Positions 18,178 to 26,982 are shown, numbered from the stretch's first letter. The stretch: DNA of 64,000 nucleotides from Winogradskyella bathintestinalis (GCF_030407435.1 NZ_JASDDK010000001.1:558001-622000), one strand, 5' to 3'. Numbers and translations are program-made. Notes: a model not told the origin generated them from the letters alone.

Positions 18178-20172
18178 TTAAATTTCTGTTGCCTCTGCCA
18201 CTAAGACTTCATGTTTATCTTCCTTAGCTTTCTCAATAAAGTCATTTATAACTTCATTTCGTTCTAAGCCATTTGCAAGCAATACCTTTAACGCAATTAA
18301 CACCGCGACACGAGTACCTACTTTTTTCACAGCGGTGCCAAATAACGGCTCTAAATCATTATAGGAAACATCTTTGGCCAATTCTTGTATCTCAGCTTTC
18401 GTTCTGAGTTGTTTTTCTTCGGAATAATTGGTGTATTTTTTTCCTAATTGTTGTATAACACTAATCGCAGTACGCTTTTGCTGTTGTGGTTTTGGTTTAT
18501 TCTGTGGTTTCGGTTTTTGTTTGGTCCAACTATCTCTTAATCCTACTGTTTTATTAAATACCAATTTGTCTGCCGTTGAATCATCATCTACATTAAAATA
18601 TCCCAACCGTTGAAATTGAAACTGCTCCCCTACTTTTGCATCTGCTAAACTTGGTTCTAAATATCCTGTTTTTACTGTTAATGATTTCGGATTTACAAAT
18701 TCCATAAAATCTTTATCTTTATCGCTATCTGGAGATTCGTGCATAAATAAACGATCGTATTCTCTTACTTCTGCTGTAATCGCATGTTTTATAGATACCC
18801 AATGGAGTGTACCCTTTACTTTTTTAGAGGTGTCTTTATCGTAAGTACAATGTACCTCTATTATGTTTCCGTTATTATCTTTTACAACAGCATTTGCTTT
18901 AATGATGTAAGCATTTTTTAATCGGACTTCACCACCAATTTGTAATCTAAAGAACTTAGCACTTGCCTCTTCCTTAAAATCTTCTTGTTCGATGTATATT
19001 TCTTTAGAAAACGGTACTTTTCTATATCCTGCTGATTCGTCTTCCTGATTGTTCTCCGCTTCTAACCATTCTTCTTTATCTTCAGGGTAATTAGTTATAA
19101 CCACCTTCAACGGGTTTAAAACCGCCATTACGCGATTAGCCGTTTTGTTCAAATCTTCGCGAATGCAAAATTCTAATAACGAAACATCAATTATGTTTTC
19201 ACGCTTAGCTACTCCTACTTTTTCAATAAATTTACGAATAGAATTTGGTGTGTAACCACGTCGACGCAAACCAGAAATGGTTGGCATACGAGGATCATCC
19301 CAACCAGAAACAATACCTTCTTCTACCAAACGCAAAAGTTTACGTTTGCTCATTATGGTGTAACTGAGATTTAAACGTGCAAATTCCCGTTGTTTCGGCG
19401 CTAATGGTAAAAGGTCAGCGCTGTATTCATAAACGTTATCTTTAAACCAATCGTACAGCTTTCGGTGAGGTTTAAATTCTAAAGAACACAAAGAATGTGA
19501 AATCTGTTCGAGATAATCACTTTCTCCATGCGTCCAATCATACATCGGATAAATACACCAATCGTTACCTGTACGATGATGTTCTGTATGCATTATACGA
19601 TACATCATAGGATCTCGCATTAACATATTTGGATCTTCCATATCGATTTTTGCTCTGAGAATATGGGTACCAGCAGGAAATTCTCCAGCTTTCATACGTT
19701 GAAACAAATCTAAATTCTCTTCCACACTACGATTTCTAAACGGACTGTTAGTACCCACTTGCGTTGGTGTCCCCTTTTGTTCTGCAATTGCTTTCGAAGT
19801 TTGGCTATCTACATAAGCTTTGCCATCCTTTATCATCAGTATTGCCCAATCGTATAATTTTTGAAAATAATCGGATGAGTAGAATTCATTTGCCCAAGAA
19901 TACCCTAACCAAGCAATATCTTTTTTTATAGCATCAACATATTCTTGCTCTTCTTTAGCCGGATTGGTATCATCGAATCTTAAATTAACAGGGGCGTTAT
20001 AAGTTTCACCCAACCCAAAACTGATTCCTATTGCTTTAGTATGACCGATATGTAAATAACCATTTGGTTCTGGAGGAAAACGAAACCTTAGTTGCTCCTT
20101 TGGTAAACCATTTGCTAAATCTTCTTCTATTATATGCTCAATAAAATTGAGTGATTTTTTTTCTTCTGACAT
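18178..20172 (-). CDS. glnS: Glutaminyl-tRNA synthetase with C-terminal extension
   Basis: Charges tRNA-Gln directly. The HIGH motif is 'PEPNGYLHIGHTKA' near residues 34-47 and KMSKS appears as 'TIMSKRKLL' near 270. The start chosen is the ATG at 20172 (MSEEKKSLNFIEHII), the usual N-terminus; the open frame 15 codons upstream lacks conservation signs. At 664 aa it is about 110 longer than E. coli GlnRS. After the anticodon-binding beta-barrels comes a Lys/Pro/Gln linker (about residues 545-562) and a helical domain of about 100 residues that resembles the YqeY/GatB tail seen on some other GlnRS enzymes; that domain identity is inferred from memory. Confidence 0.95.
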   Translation of the reverse strand: MSEEKKSLNFIEHIIEEDLANGLPKEQLRFRFPPEPNGYLHIGHTKAIGISFGLGETYNAPVNLRFDDTNPAKEEQEYVDAIKKDIAWLGYSWANEFYSSDYFQKLYDWAILMIKDGKAYVDSQTSKAIAEQKGTPTQVGTNSPFRNRSVEENLDLFQRMKAGEFPAGTHILRAKIDMEDPNMLMRDPMMYRIMHTEHHRTGNDWCIYPMYDWTHGESDYLEQISHSLCSLEFKPHRKLYDWFKDNVYEYSADLLPLAPKQREFARLNLSYTIMSKRKLLRLVEEGIVSGWDDPRMPTISGLRRRGYTPNSIRKFIEKVGVAKRENIIDVSLLEFCIREDLNKTANRVMAVLNPLKVVITNYPEDKEEWLEAENNQEDESAGYRKVPFSKEIYIEQEDFKEEASAKFFRLQIGGEVRLKNAYIIKANAVVKDNNGNIIEVHCTYDKDTSKKVKGTLHWVSIKHAITAEVREYDRLFMHESPDSDKDKDFMEFVNPKSLTVKTGYLEPSLADAKVGEQFQFQRLGYFNVDDDSTADKLVFNKTVGLRDSWTKQKPKPQNKPKPQQQKRTAISVIQQLGKKYTNYSEEKQLRTKAEIQELAKDVSYNDLEPLFGTAVKKVGTRVAVLIALKVLLANGLERNEVINDFIEKAKEDKHEVLVAEATEI

Positions 20173-20302
20173 GTTTAAGGGTTTAGTTATTGTATCATAA
20201 CTGCTTGAAAAATTCAAGACAAGCAGTAAAAAACAATAGCATTATTCCAGTGGGTAAAATTAAGCAAAATGTAACATTTATTAACTTTTTTATACTGATA
20301 CT

Positions 20303-20527
20303 ATGAATACAAAATTTTATATTGAAATGAATTATATCTGTCCAAAATGTGCTAATACAACATATGAAATAAGTGAAATGAGAGCTACAGGTGGTACTTG
20401 GTCTAAAATATTCGATGTACAGAATAAGAAATTTAGCTCAGTTACTTGTAAAAAATGTAGTTATACCGAATTTTACAAAGCAAAAACGGGAGCTTTAAGT
20501 AATATTTTTGATTTATTTACAAGTTAG
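20303..20527 (+). CDS. Small zinc-ribbon nucleic-acid-binding-like protein (DUF2082 type)
   Basis: A 74-residue protein with two CxxC knuckles: CPKC (residues 13-16) and CKKC (about 49-52). Between them is the family signature 'EMRATGGTWSKIFDVQNKKFSSVTC', and after them 'SYTEFYKA', as in the DUF2082 zinc ribbon proteins. One zinc ion should be bound by the four Cys. The function is unknown; nucleic-acid binding is the family guess. The ATG at 20303 adds eight residues before an alternative ATG (MNYICPK) at 20327, which would fit the family length better. folB follows 33 bases downstream but has its own -7 box. Confidence 0.75.
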   Translation: MNTKFYIEMNYICPKCANTTYEISEMRATGGTWSKIFDVQNKKFSSVTCKKCSYTEFYKAKTGALSNIFDLFTS

Positions 20528-20548
20528 ATAAAATATCAACGTTTAGTG

Positions 20549-20556
20549 TACTTTTG
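20549..20556 (+). promoter_or_regulatory. -7 promoter box of folB; decides the start
   Basis: TACTTTTG matches TAnnTTTG and ends 4 bases before the ATG at 20561. The alternative GTG start at 20546 lies inside or upstream of this box, so the ATG is preferred and the mRNA may be leaderless. Confidence 0.4.
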
Positions 20557-20560
20557 CTAT

Positions 20561-20923
20561 ATGGGAATAATTAAAGTTGAAAATATAAGAGTGTTTGCCA
20601 ATCATGGTTGTTTAAAAGAGGAAACAGCCATTGGGAGCGATTATAGGGTAGATTTGGAAGTTGAAGCTGATTTAAAAATATCATCTAAATCTGATGAATT
20701 ATCCGATACAGTTGATTATGTATTTTTAAATAAAGTAGTCCGAGAAGAGATGGCTCTGCCTTCTAAACTTCTTGAAACGGTTGCTAAACGTATTTTAGAC
20801 CGTGTTTTAAGGGAAGTTTCGTTGATTACTAACGCAACTGTTGCGGTGAGTAAAATTAATCCTCCAATTGGTGGTGATGTTGAGATGGTTACGATAAAAA
20901 TGAGTGAAAGACGAAAAAAGTAA
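20561..20923 (+). CDS. folB: Dihydroneopterin aldolase
   Basis: Converts 7,8-dihydroneopterin to 6-hydroxymethyl-dihydropterin plus glycolaldehyde in folate synthesis. This 120-residue protein shows the FolB pattern: 'IKVENIRVFANHGCLKEE' (active-site Gly-Cys loop), 'SDELSDTVDYVFLNKVVREEM', 'LLETVAKRILDRVL', and the C-terminal beta-strand 'VAVSKINPPIGGDVEMVTI' with the catalytic Lys in SKINPP. The length is normal. It is a single gene followed by tRNA-Cys. Confidence 0.93.
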   Translation: MGIIKVENIRVFANHGCLKEETAIGSDYRVDLEVEADLKISSKSDELSDTVDYVFLNKVVREEMALPSKLLETVAKRILDRVLREVSLITNATVAVSKINPPIGGDVEMVTIKMSERRKK

Positions 20924-20953
20924 TCCTATTTAGCTTAAAACCTATATAATTTA

Positions 20954-20961
20954 TATATTTG
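20954..20961 (+). promoter_or_regulatory. -7 promoter box of tRNA-Cys
   Basis: TATATTTG, an exact consensus match, ends 12 bases before the first base of the tRNA, giving a very short 5' leader. No clear -33 TTG is seen. Confidence 0.55.
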
Positions 20962-20973
20962 CACTCGCATTAA

Positions 20974-21044
20974 GGTGTCGTGGCCGAGTGGCTAGGCAGT
21001 GGTCTGCAACACCATCTACAGCGGTTCGAATCCGCTCGACACCT
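20974..21044 (+). tRNA. tRNA-Cys (GCA anticodon)
   Basis: A 71-base cloverleaf: acceptor GGTGTCG pairs with CGACACC; the D arm has GCC/GGC; the anticodon stem GTGGT/ACCAT holds the loop CTGCAAC (anticodon GCA); the T arm AGCGG-TTCGAAT-CCGCT is perfect. The discriminator base is T, the key identity base for CysRS. The CCA end is not encoded. Confidence 0.97.
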
Positions 21045-21050
21045 CAAAAG

Positions 21051-21081
21051 CCTCTAAGATTCTCTTAGAGGTTTTTTTTTT
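21051..21081 (+). terminator. Terminator of tRNA-Cys
   Basis: A 9-bp stem CCTCTAAGA/TCTTAGAGG with a 3-base loop, followed by a run of ten T residues, 6 bases past the tRNA end. Confidence 0.9.
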
Positions 21082-21354
21082 GTATAAATATTGGAATTCA
21101 TTACAATTCAATTCCTACAGCAATTTTCTTTGCACTTCAAAACGCTCTATACCCAAGAAGCGATATAATTCTTTAACTATGGTTCTATTTTTTGTTGCAT
21201 TTAAACATAACCATCTACAGGGATTTACACACGTTTAAGGTTATCCTCAGATCTACAAAAACCTTTATTTTTTGTATTATTTGAATTTTAAGCAATCGTC
21301 AAACAGATGAGAAAGAAATAATTGCATACTACTCTATCTTATATTTATTAGGTT

Positions 21355-22038
21355 TTAATCAATAGGATTAACACGTTCTATCTGCTCAATACTCTTTTCA
21401 TAAACCTTGGGAAAGAGACCTTGAACTAATAGAAAAATACCAAAAATTAAAATCACAATAGATACGATTTTCTTGGTTTTAAAAATAAGTCGTGGTGTAA
21501 GTTTGCTACGTAATCGTTTTGCAGCGGCAATTTTCACTAAATCCGTTAAAAAATAGGAAATCAGCATGGTAGTTATAAAAATTAAAACTCCATTCTCTGA
21601 AGATGTGATCGATGTTCCAATCACTATAAAACCTAACCAACCCAATAATACACCAATATTAATAAAATTGAGCAGAAAGCCTTTCATAAATAATTTTCCG
21701 AAGTCTTTTTTTGGAAGCTCAATTCTATGGTGTTCTCTAACAATAGATCTAAAAGATTTTTTCGTTTTAATAAAACTTATAATTCCGTAAATAATAAGCA
21801 ATGCTCCCCCGAAAACCAATAATTTGGGATCGTCCTTTATTTTATCCAAAAGTGTATCTGTACTTAAAAAAATAACAAAGATAAAAACGATATCGGCAAA
21901 AATAACTCCTAAATCAAAAATAACAGCACGAGTAAATCCTTTGGTTGCACCTGTTTCTAATAATACAAAAAAAACAGGACCAATGGTGAAGGCTAAAATA
22001 ATTCCGAAAGGAATAGCTGTTAAAATATCGTCTAACAT
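21355..22038 (-). CDS. LysE/RhtB-family exporter
   Basis: A 227-residue integral membrane protein with about six helices. The N-terminus 'AIPFGIILAFTIGPVFFVLLETGATKGF' carries the LysE-family G-x-x-x-GP motif and the small-residue helix. These exporters send out basic or neutral amino acids or related metabolites, and the substrate cannot be read from sequence. The 273 bases between it and the tRNA-Cys terminator show no gene. It is followed on the same strand by nothing; upstream lies the head-GIN gene 43 bases away, so the two may be co-transcribed. Confidence 0.8.
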   Translation of the reverse strand: MLDDILTAIPFGIILAFTIGPVFFVLLETGATKGFTRAVIFDLGVIFADIVFIFVIFLSTDTLLDKIKDDPKLLVFGGALLIIYGIISFIKTKKSFRSIVREHHRIELPKKDFGKLFMKGFLLNFINIGVLLGWLGFIVIGTSITSSENGVLIFITTMLISYFLTDLVKIAAAKRLRSKLTPRLIFKTKKIVSIVILIFGIFLLVQGLFPKVYEKSIEQIERVNPID

Positions 22039-22081
22039 GTATAAACTGCTGTTTACACAAATGTAAGAAACTAAGCGGAAT

Positions 22082-22750
22082 TTACATACGTTTTATTCTA
22101 CCACCAAGAAGGGTACTTTCATCAACATCGGTTGGATTACCATAAATATAAACTGTACCACCAGCTTTTACTTTGGCATCTACGGAAGTATTTGCATGAA
22201 TATACGCCTCACCTGCCGCATTAATACTTACCTCAGTTTTATCGGTAATAAAATCCTTACCATTAAAAACGCCACCAGTATAAATTGAAATATCTTGGTG
22301 TTTTGAACTTCCGGTAACATTAATAATACCACCTGTAACAGCTTTATAATTAGCGTAAGTGGTTTCTACCTCTGCTGTGATTTCGCCACCTTCTTGCACA
22401 CTTAGGTCAATTTCGTATTGTTTTATTTGGTCATTTACAGTTATGTTTGCTCCTTCATTAGCATCAATAACATCGATATTATTGTAATACAAGGTTACAT
22501 TAGTTTGATTACCATCGAAAATTTCTCTAAAATTCATTCTAATTTTAAGAGTACCGTTGTTGTTAACAACTTCAACATTTCGTGAGTTTTCACCAGATAT
22601 AACCACTTTATTTTCATCAGATGATATCATTTTAAGGTGAATTAAATCGAATACTTTAACTGTCGAAAAGTCACCAACATTTTTCTCTATTGTTTGAGAG
22701 TGACTTATAAAAGATAATACGAATGTGAAAATAATAAGGTAATATTTCAT
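22082..22750 (-). CDS. Head-GIN domain (DUF2807) secreted protein
   Basis: This 222-residue protein has a signal peptide (MKYYLIIFTFVLSFISHSQ) followed by a right-handed beta-solenoid of the DUF2807 head-GIN type: repeated short strands with 'GENSRNVEVVNNNGTLKIRM', 'VIDANEGANITV', 'ISIYTGGVF', 'VSINAAGEAYIHA' and the terminal 'VKAGGTVYIYGNP'. The exact function of these common Bacteroidota proteins is unknown; adhesin or autotransporter-like surface roles have been suggested. It begins a minus-strand run with a 78-aa membrane protein 9 bases upstream and a YbjQ protein 2 bases further up. Confidence 0.85.
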   Translation of the reverse strand: MKYYLIIFTFVLSFISHSQTIEKNVGDFSTVKVFDLIHLKMISSDENKVVISGENSRNVEVVNNNGTLKIRMNFREIFDGNQTNVTLYYNNIDVIDANEGANITVNDQIKQYEIDLSVQEGGEITAEVETTYANYKAVTGGIINVTGSSKHQDISIYTGGVFNGKDFITDKTEVSINAAGEAYIHANTSVDAKVKAGGTVYIYGNPTDVDESTLLGGRIKRM

Positions 22751-22759
22751 TTGGGTTTT

Positions 22760-22996
22760 TTATTTTAAGATAATTACTTTTTTACTGAACAACCATTTCA
22801 ACTGAATTTCGTTTCCAGATTGTTTTTTTACTATTCGCCTCTGTGGTGATAGAATTACAGTTATTATCGCTGAAATTCCAGATAATAAATACGTATGGAT
22901 GTCTTCGAACATCATTTGAATACCGAATCTCACCAATAGGTAAGTAACGCCAAATATTATGAAAACGTATATGCCGGCTTTTGTGTCTGTCTTCAT
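22760..22996 (-). CDS. Small two-helix membrane protein of unknown function
   Basis: A 78-residue protein with two predicted transmembrane helices (about residues 8-27 and 36-50) joined by a short loop containing 'MMFEDIHTY', followed by a basic cytoplasmic tail (QRRIVKKQ, KWLFSKK). I do not recognise the family. It is packed tightly between the YbjQ-like gene (2-base gap upstream) and the head-GIN gene (9-base gap downstream), so it is real and co-transcribed. Confidence 0.7.
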   Translation of the reverse strand: MKTDTKAGIYVFIIFGVTYLLVRFGIQMMFEDIHTYLLSGISAIITVILSPQRRIVKKQSGNEIQLKWLFSKKVIILK

Positions 22997-22998
22997 GG

Positions 22999-23325
22999 TT
23001 ATACGGCTACTTTTACTGCTGTTCCTGTAATTGAAACAATTAATGTATTTGTAGTGGCTAATGTCTCGATATCTATTTGAATACCAACAACGGCATTAGA
23101 ACCTAGCCCTTTCGCATTATCTCGAAGTTTTTGAAATGCTTCTTCTTTAATTTTTTCCAATCCTTTGGCATACACTTCATAATATTTTTTCATGCTAAAC
23201 ATATCTTTGAAAGACATTTTTTTGCCTTCATAAGAGTGCGAAGAATTATACGAAATACCAGTAACTATACCTAAGTAATCTACAATTTTATGGTTTTCTA
23301 TTGAGTTGGTAGTGGTTAATATCAT
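22999..23325 (-). CDS. YbjQ-type heavy-metal-binding-fold protein (DUF74)
   Basis: A 108-residue protein with the YbjQ pattern: 'MILTTTNSIENHKIVDYLGIVTG', a central helix with 'KKYYEVYAKGLEKIKEEAFQKLRDNAKGLGSNAVVGIQID', and a final strand 'TLIVSITGTAVKV'. The fold is known and forms a pentamer in structural-genomics structures; the biological role is not known. The usual N-terminal 'TT..I.G..I.EYLGVV.G' consensus is clearly present. It leads the small-gene operon with the 78-aa membrane protein and the head-GIN protein. Confidence 0.85.
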   Translation of the reverse strand: MILTTTNSIENHKIVDYLGIVTGISYNSSHSYEGKKMSFKDMFSMKKYYEVYAKGLEKIKEEAFQKLRDNAKGLGSNAVVGIQIDIETLATTNTLIVSITGTAVKVAV

Positions 23326-23498
23326 ATATTTAATTATTATAAAATGAATTTATCTAAGTGTTATTGAGCTGTTATTAGAATATGATTGCACGGTATATTA
23401 TACTAAATTTTTAAATTTTGTTTTTATTAGATTTTCAAAAATTCAGCATTACAAATCCATAACCTAAACCTCCGAGCACCTTTATGTAATTTTTATAT

Positions 23499-24092
23499 TT
23501 AATCTTTAATTTTCATTAGTTCACTAAACAACTCGTCTAAAAACTTCTGTTGTTTACTATCATCTTTAAAATATCGCTGGTTATTAACACCACAAGATTC
23601 AATATCTAAAATATTGTCTTTATTAAAAGACCAATCCTCTATATTTTCTACAGTTATTCCCAACTCACTATTACAGCTTAGCCATAGATTAGAAAATTGC
23701 GACTTTTTATGGTTGTTAATTTTATTGAAATCTGCATAAACAGAGAAGCCTTTCATATCAGAATTAAAAAACTTAACAATTGATGTGATTGGTACTCCAC
23801 CCCAATTTATTGTCGTTCCTTCCTTAAAGTTAACAATTGTAATATCTTCCTCATTGAGCAATTTCTCTTGTTCGTATTTTTCCCAAAAGTATTGCTTTTC
23901 ATATATAATTTTCGTCCCTTCGGGCAGCGTTATATTTTTAATGGTTACTGGTTTTGTAGTAACATAAAACGGTCTTTTATCAGGTTTATTAGTTACCCAA
24001 GCGGAACCAAGTGCATGCATATAAGCATAAAAAAATCCAATTACTATAAGTAGAATTACACCAATTATAATGAGTATTTTTTTCGGTTGCAT
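23499..24092 (-). CDS. Membrane-anchored protein of unknown function
   Basis: This 197-residue protein has one N-terminal transmembrane anchor (residues 5-27, IIIGVILLIVIGFFYAYM) and a soluble outer part with beta-strands and two Cys (about 148 and 176), which could form a disulfide. Motifs such as 'LPEGTKIIYEKQYFWEKYEQEKLLNEEDI' do not match a family I know. Together with the short genes downstream it makes a cluster of envelope proteins. rnr ends immediately upstream (20 bases), so it may share the rnr transcript. Confidence 0.6.
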   Translation of the reverse strand: MQPKKILIIIGVILLIVIGFFYAYMHALGSAWVTNKPDKRPFYVTTKPVTIKNITLPEGTKIIYEKQYFWEKYEQEKLLNEEDITIVNFKEGTTINWGGVPITSIVKFFNSDMKGFSVYADFNKINNHKKSQFSNLWLSCNSELGITVENIEDWSFNKDNILDIESCGVNNQRYFKDDSKQQKFLDELFSELMKIKD

Positions 24093-24112
24093 TCTTGTCT
24101 GCTACTTTAAAT

Positions 24113-26308
24113 TTATTCCGGCTTTCCCACCATATAAAAATCCAAATGTTTCTTAGTTAAATCTGTGTTTTTAACTTTTACAATTACTTCATCTCCAAGT
24201 TGGTAGATGGTTCCTGTTTTTTTACCAACCATAGCATACTGATCTTGGTCGAACTGGTAATGATCGTCTTTCATATCCCTTACACTTACCATACCTTCGC
24301 ATTTATTAGAGATGATCTCTACATAAATTCCCCAATCTGTAACTCCCGAAATTACACCCAAAAATTCTTCATCTTGGTGATCTTGCATAAATCGAATTTG
24401 CATGTATTTAATGGAGTCGCGCTCAGCTTTTGTAGCTAAGTATTCCATATTACTAGAATGTTTACATTTCTCTTCGTAAACTTCTTCATTAGCTGATTTT
24501 TCGCCATCTAAATACCGTTGCAATAAGCGATGAGCCATCACATCTGGATAACGACGAATTGGCGAAGTAAAATGACTATAATAATCGAACGCTAATCCGT
24601 AATGGCCAATGTTATGCGTAGTATATTCGGCCTTAGACATGGTTCTAATCGTCAAGGTATCGACTAAATTCTGTTCTTTTTTACCTTCAACGTTTTTAAG
24701 CAAATTATTTAAAGAGGATGCAATACTGCCTTTATCTTTAAAGTTCAATTTGTGTCCAAAACGTGCTACAACAGTTTGAAGCTGAGCCAATTTTGATTCA
24801 TCTGGTTCATCGTGAACACGGTAAACAAAGGTTTTTTCTGGTTTTTTCTTTCCAACGAATTCCGATACTTTTCGGTTGGCCAATAACATAAATTCTTCAA
24901 TTAATTTATTAGCATCCTTACTGGTTTTAAAAAATACACCAACTGGATTTGCTTCATCGTCCAAATCGAATTTCACTTCAACCTTATCAAAAGAAATCGC
25001 TCCTTCTCGCATTCTTCGTGACCGCATTTTTTTGGCAAGTTCATCCATTTTAAGAATAGCATCAGCTATCGCTTGGTCAGTTTTATAAGGCTTACCTGTA
25101 AGCGAAACTTCTTTTGGAATTTCGTTTGTTTTAGATTCTATTATAGCTTGCGCTTCTTCGTAAGCGAAACGCGCATCAGAATAAGTGACCGTTCTTCCGA
25201 ACCAATCATTTTTAATTTCACATTTATCATTCATTTGAAACACCGCAGAAAAGGTATATTTTTCTTCATGCGGACGTAATGAACAAGCCCCATTAGATAA
25301 TACTTCTGGTAACATTGGTACTACTCTATCTACTAAATAAATTGATGTTGCGCGTTCGTAAGCTTCATCATCTAAAACCGTTCCTGGTTGTAAATAATGT
25401 GATACATCTGCAATATGGATGCCTATTTCATATAAACCGTTATCTAATACTTTAAATGACAAAGCATCATCAAAATCCTTAGCATCCTTCGGATCTATGG
25501 TAAAAGTAAGATCTTTACGCATATCACGTCGCTTAGCGATTTCTTCAGGTCTAATTTCTAAATCTATGTTATTGGCATAGTCTTCAACTTCTTTAGGAAA
25601 TTCACTAGGAAGTCCGTATTCTGCTAGAATAGCATGAATTTCTGTACTGTGTTCACCTGGTTTTCCTAAAACCTCAATGACTTTACCGTTAGGCGAATCT
25701 GCTTTCTCTGGCCAATCTTCGAAAGAAACTAATACTTTATAACCATCTTCAGCTTTCATTGTTTTATTGATAGGTACAAAAATATCAGTGTACATTTTGT
25801 TACTATCAGGAACTACAAAGGCAAAATTCTTCTTATCGTGAATTTGAATGGTCCCCACATATTCCGTTTTTGCACGTTTTATAATATTGGTTATTTCGCC
25901 TTCTTGTTTGCCTCTATGTTTTCTTTTGTAAGCATAAAATTCTACTTCATCACCATGTAAGGCTTTGTTAATATTATTAGAAGCAATGAAAACATCATTT
26001 TCAAAATCATCTGAAATAATATAACCATTTCCTTTAGAAGCGAGATCTAAAATACCTGTATGATATTCGGTACTTACGATAGCCTTAAATTTTCCACGGT
26101 CTACTTCTTCAATCTCTTGCTTGGCTTTAAGTTGTTGTAATTTCTTAATAATTTGATTGCGACTACTAGCGTCATTAACACCTAATTTAGCTGCAATCTG
26201 TTTATAATTATAAGTTTGATTTCTATCTTTTTTTAAAATACTAAGAATTGTATTTGTAAGGTTGGAAATCTTATTATTTGATGATTTCCTTTTTTTCTTA
26301 TTTGTCAT
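24113..26308 (-). CDS. rnr: Ribonuclease R
   Basis: A processive 3'-to-5' exoribonuclease that degrades structured RNA. The 731-residue protein shows an N-terminal winged-helix region (about 15-75), cold-shock OB domains (about 75-240), the RNB catalytic core with 'TFTIDPKDAKDFDDALSF' (about 272-290; the acidic cluster that binds Mg2+) and 'HYGLAFDYYSHFTSPIRRYPD', and a C-terminal S1 domain 'FLGVISGVTDWGIYVEIISNKCEGMV'. The Lys-rich basic tail of E. coli RNase R is missing. The promoter box lies about 170 bases upstream, leaving a long leader with a REP-like element. Confidence 0.96.
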   Translation of the reverse strand: MTNKKKRKSSNNKISNLTNTILSILKKDRNQTYNYKQIAAKLGVNDASSRNQIIKKLQQLKAKQEIEEVDRGKFKAIVSTEYHTGILDLASKGNGYIISDDFENDVFIASNNINKALHGDEVEFYAYKRKHRGKQEGEITNIIKRAKTEYVGTIQIHDKKNFAFVVPDSNKMYTDIFVPINKTMKAEDGYKVLVSFEDWPEKADSPNGKVIEVLGKPGEHSTEIHAILAEYGLPSEFPKEVEDYANNIDLEIRPEEIAKRRDMRKDLTFTIDPKDAKDFDDALSFKVLDNGLYEIGIHIADVSHYLQPGTVLDDEAYERATSIYLVDRVVPMLPEVLSNGACSLRPHEEKYTFSAVFQMNDKCEIKNDWFGRTVTYSDARFAYEEAQAIIESKTNEIPKEVSLTGKPYKTDQAIADAILKMDELAKKMRSRRMREGAISFDKVEVKFDLDDEANPVGVFFKTSKDANKLIEEFMLLANRKVSEFVGKKKPEKTFVYRVHDEPDESKLAQLQTVVARFGHKLNFKDKGSIASSLNNLLKNVEGKKEQNLVDTLTIRTMSKAEYTTHNIGHYGLAFDYYSHFTSPIRRYPDVMAHRLLQRYLDGEKSANEEVYEEKCKHSSNMEYLATKAERDSIKYMQIRFMQDHQDEEFLGVISGVTDWGIYVEIISNKCEGMVSVRDMKDDHYQFDQDQYAMVGKKTGTIYQLGDEVIVKVKNTDLTKKHLDFYMVGKPE

Positions 26309-26350
26309 TTAATTTGTAATCTATTATTGAATTTATCATTGTGAATAAAA

Positions 26351-26424
26351 CGCAGAATCTGAATTTTAAATGAGATTCTAAACTATTACACTACGTCTGC
26401 ATTTAGTGTAACACTCGCAATGAC
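26351..26424. repeat. REP-like double hairpin element in the rnr leader
   Basis: Two adjacent inverted repeats, AGAATCT/AGATTCT (26354-26360 with 26373-26379) and TTACACTA/TAGTGTAA (26386-26393 with 26404-26411), followed by CGCAATGACAG, the typical end of dispersed intergenic palindromes. It looks like a decayed repeat copy; a structural role in the rnr leader is possible. Confidence 0.4.
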
Positions 26425-26475
26425 AGTATTGTTTTAAAACCTAATTAGGGCGGAGAGAGGTTATTAAGTTTGGTA

Positions 26476-26483
26476 CAAAGTTA
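26476..26483 (-). promoter_or_regulatory. -7 promoter box of rnr
   Basis: TAACTTTG on the minus strand, an exact TAnnTTTG match, about 168 bases upstream of the rnr ATG. The same octamer faces the other way at 26975-26982. Confidence 0.45.
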
Positions 26484-26974
26484 CATTATAATTTTTGAAT
26501 CATGTTTAGATAAGGTTAAATTAATAAAAATTGATGTTATCAACATATATATACATATTATCATTTTTCTTTTAAATTTTAAAAAATAAAATAGTGGTTA
26601 TTATAGTCTGTTAATATCTGCTATAACTTTTTGAAGTTTTATTTTGAATACTCACAGTTTACAATTTACTACAATTTAGTTAACATTAAATTTACATATA
26701 AGTACTTCATTTTAAAGCGAATTTCAAAAGCTATTAACAACTGTTAATAACCGATGTTAATAGAATTAGCTTATATGTATTTTTAAAAATACTGTTCATT
26801 TCATTACAAATGATGTTTAATAACTTCTTTTAAAAAAACCGCTAACTAATTAGGTTATCTCATCTGTATTTTGGTTTGTAAAAATTTATGGATAAACCTA
26901 ATTTTATTTTTAAAGACTTGTGAACAGTTATTAACAAGTAATGAGTGTTTCTATTAACCGACTTTTATTATTTG
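26484..26974. other. AT-rich divergent intergenic core with clustered TTATNAACA-like 9-mers
   Basis: About 490 bases between the rnr and rpiB promoter boxes with no gene. It contains TTATCAACA (26537-26545), CTATTAACA (26731-26739), TGTTAATAA (26742-26750), TGTTAATAG (26755-26763), TATGGATAA (26887-26895) and TTATTAACA (26928-26936), on both strands, plus stretches of pure A/T. The 9-mers are one or two bases away from the DnaA box TTATCCACA. A replication origin is one reading; simple AT bias is the other. Confidence 0.3.
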
Positions 26975-26982
26975 TAACTTTG
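26975..26982 (+). promoter_or_regulatory. -7 promoter box of rpiB
   Basis: TAACTTTG, an exact match, about 104 bases upstream of the rpiB ATG. No good -33 TTG at normal spacing. The leader holds a 12-base inverted repeat. Confidence 0.45.

Noticed and set aside
20999..21238. 79-codon frame downstream of folB
   Set aside because: It begins inside tRNA-Cys and runs through its terminator, so it cannot be a gene.
21082..21354. Possible RNA gene or integrase fragment after tRNA-Cys
   Set aside because: Translations in all frames and simple folding by eye gave nothing convincing.
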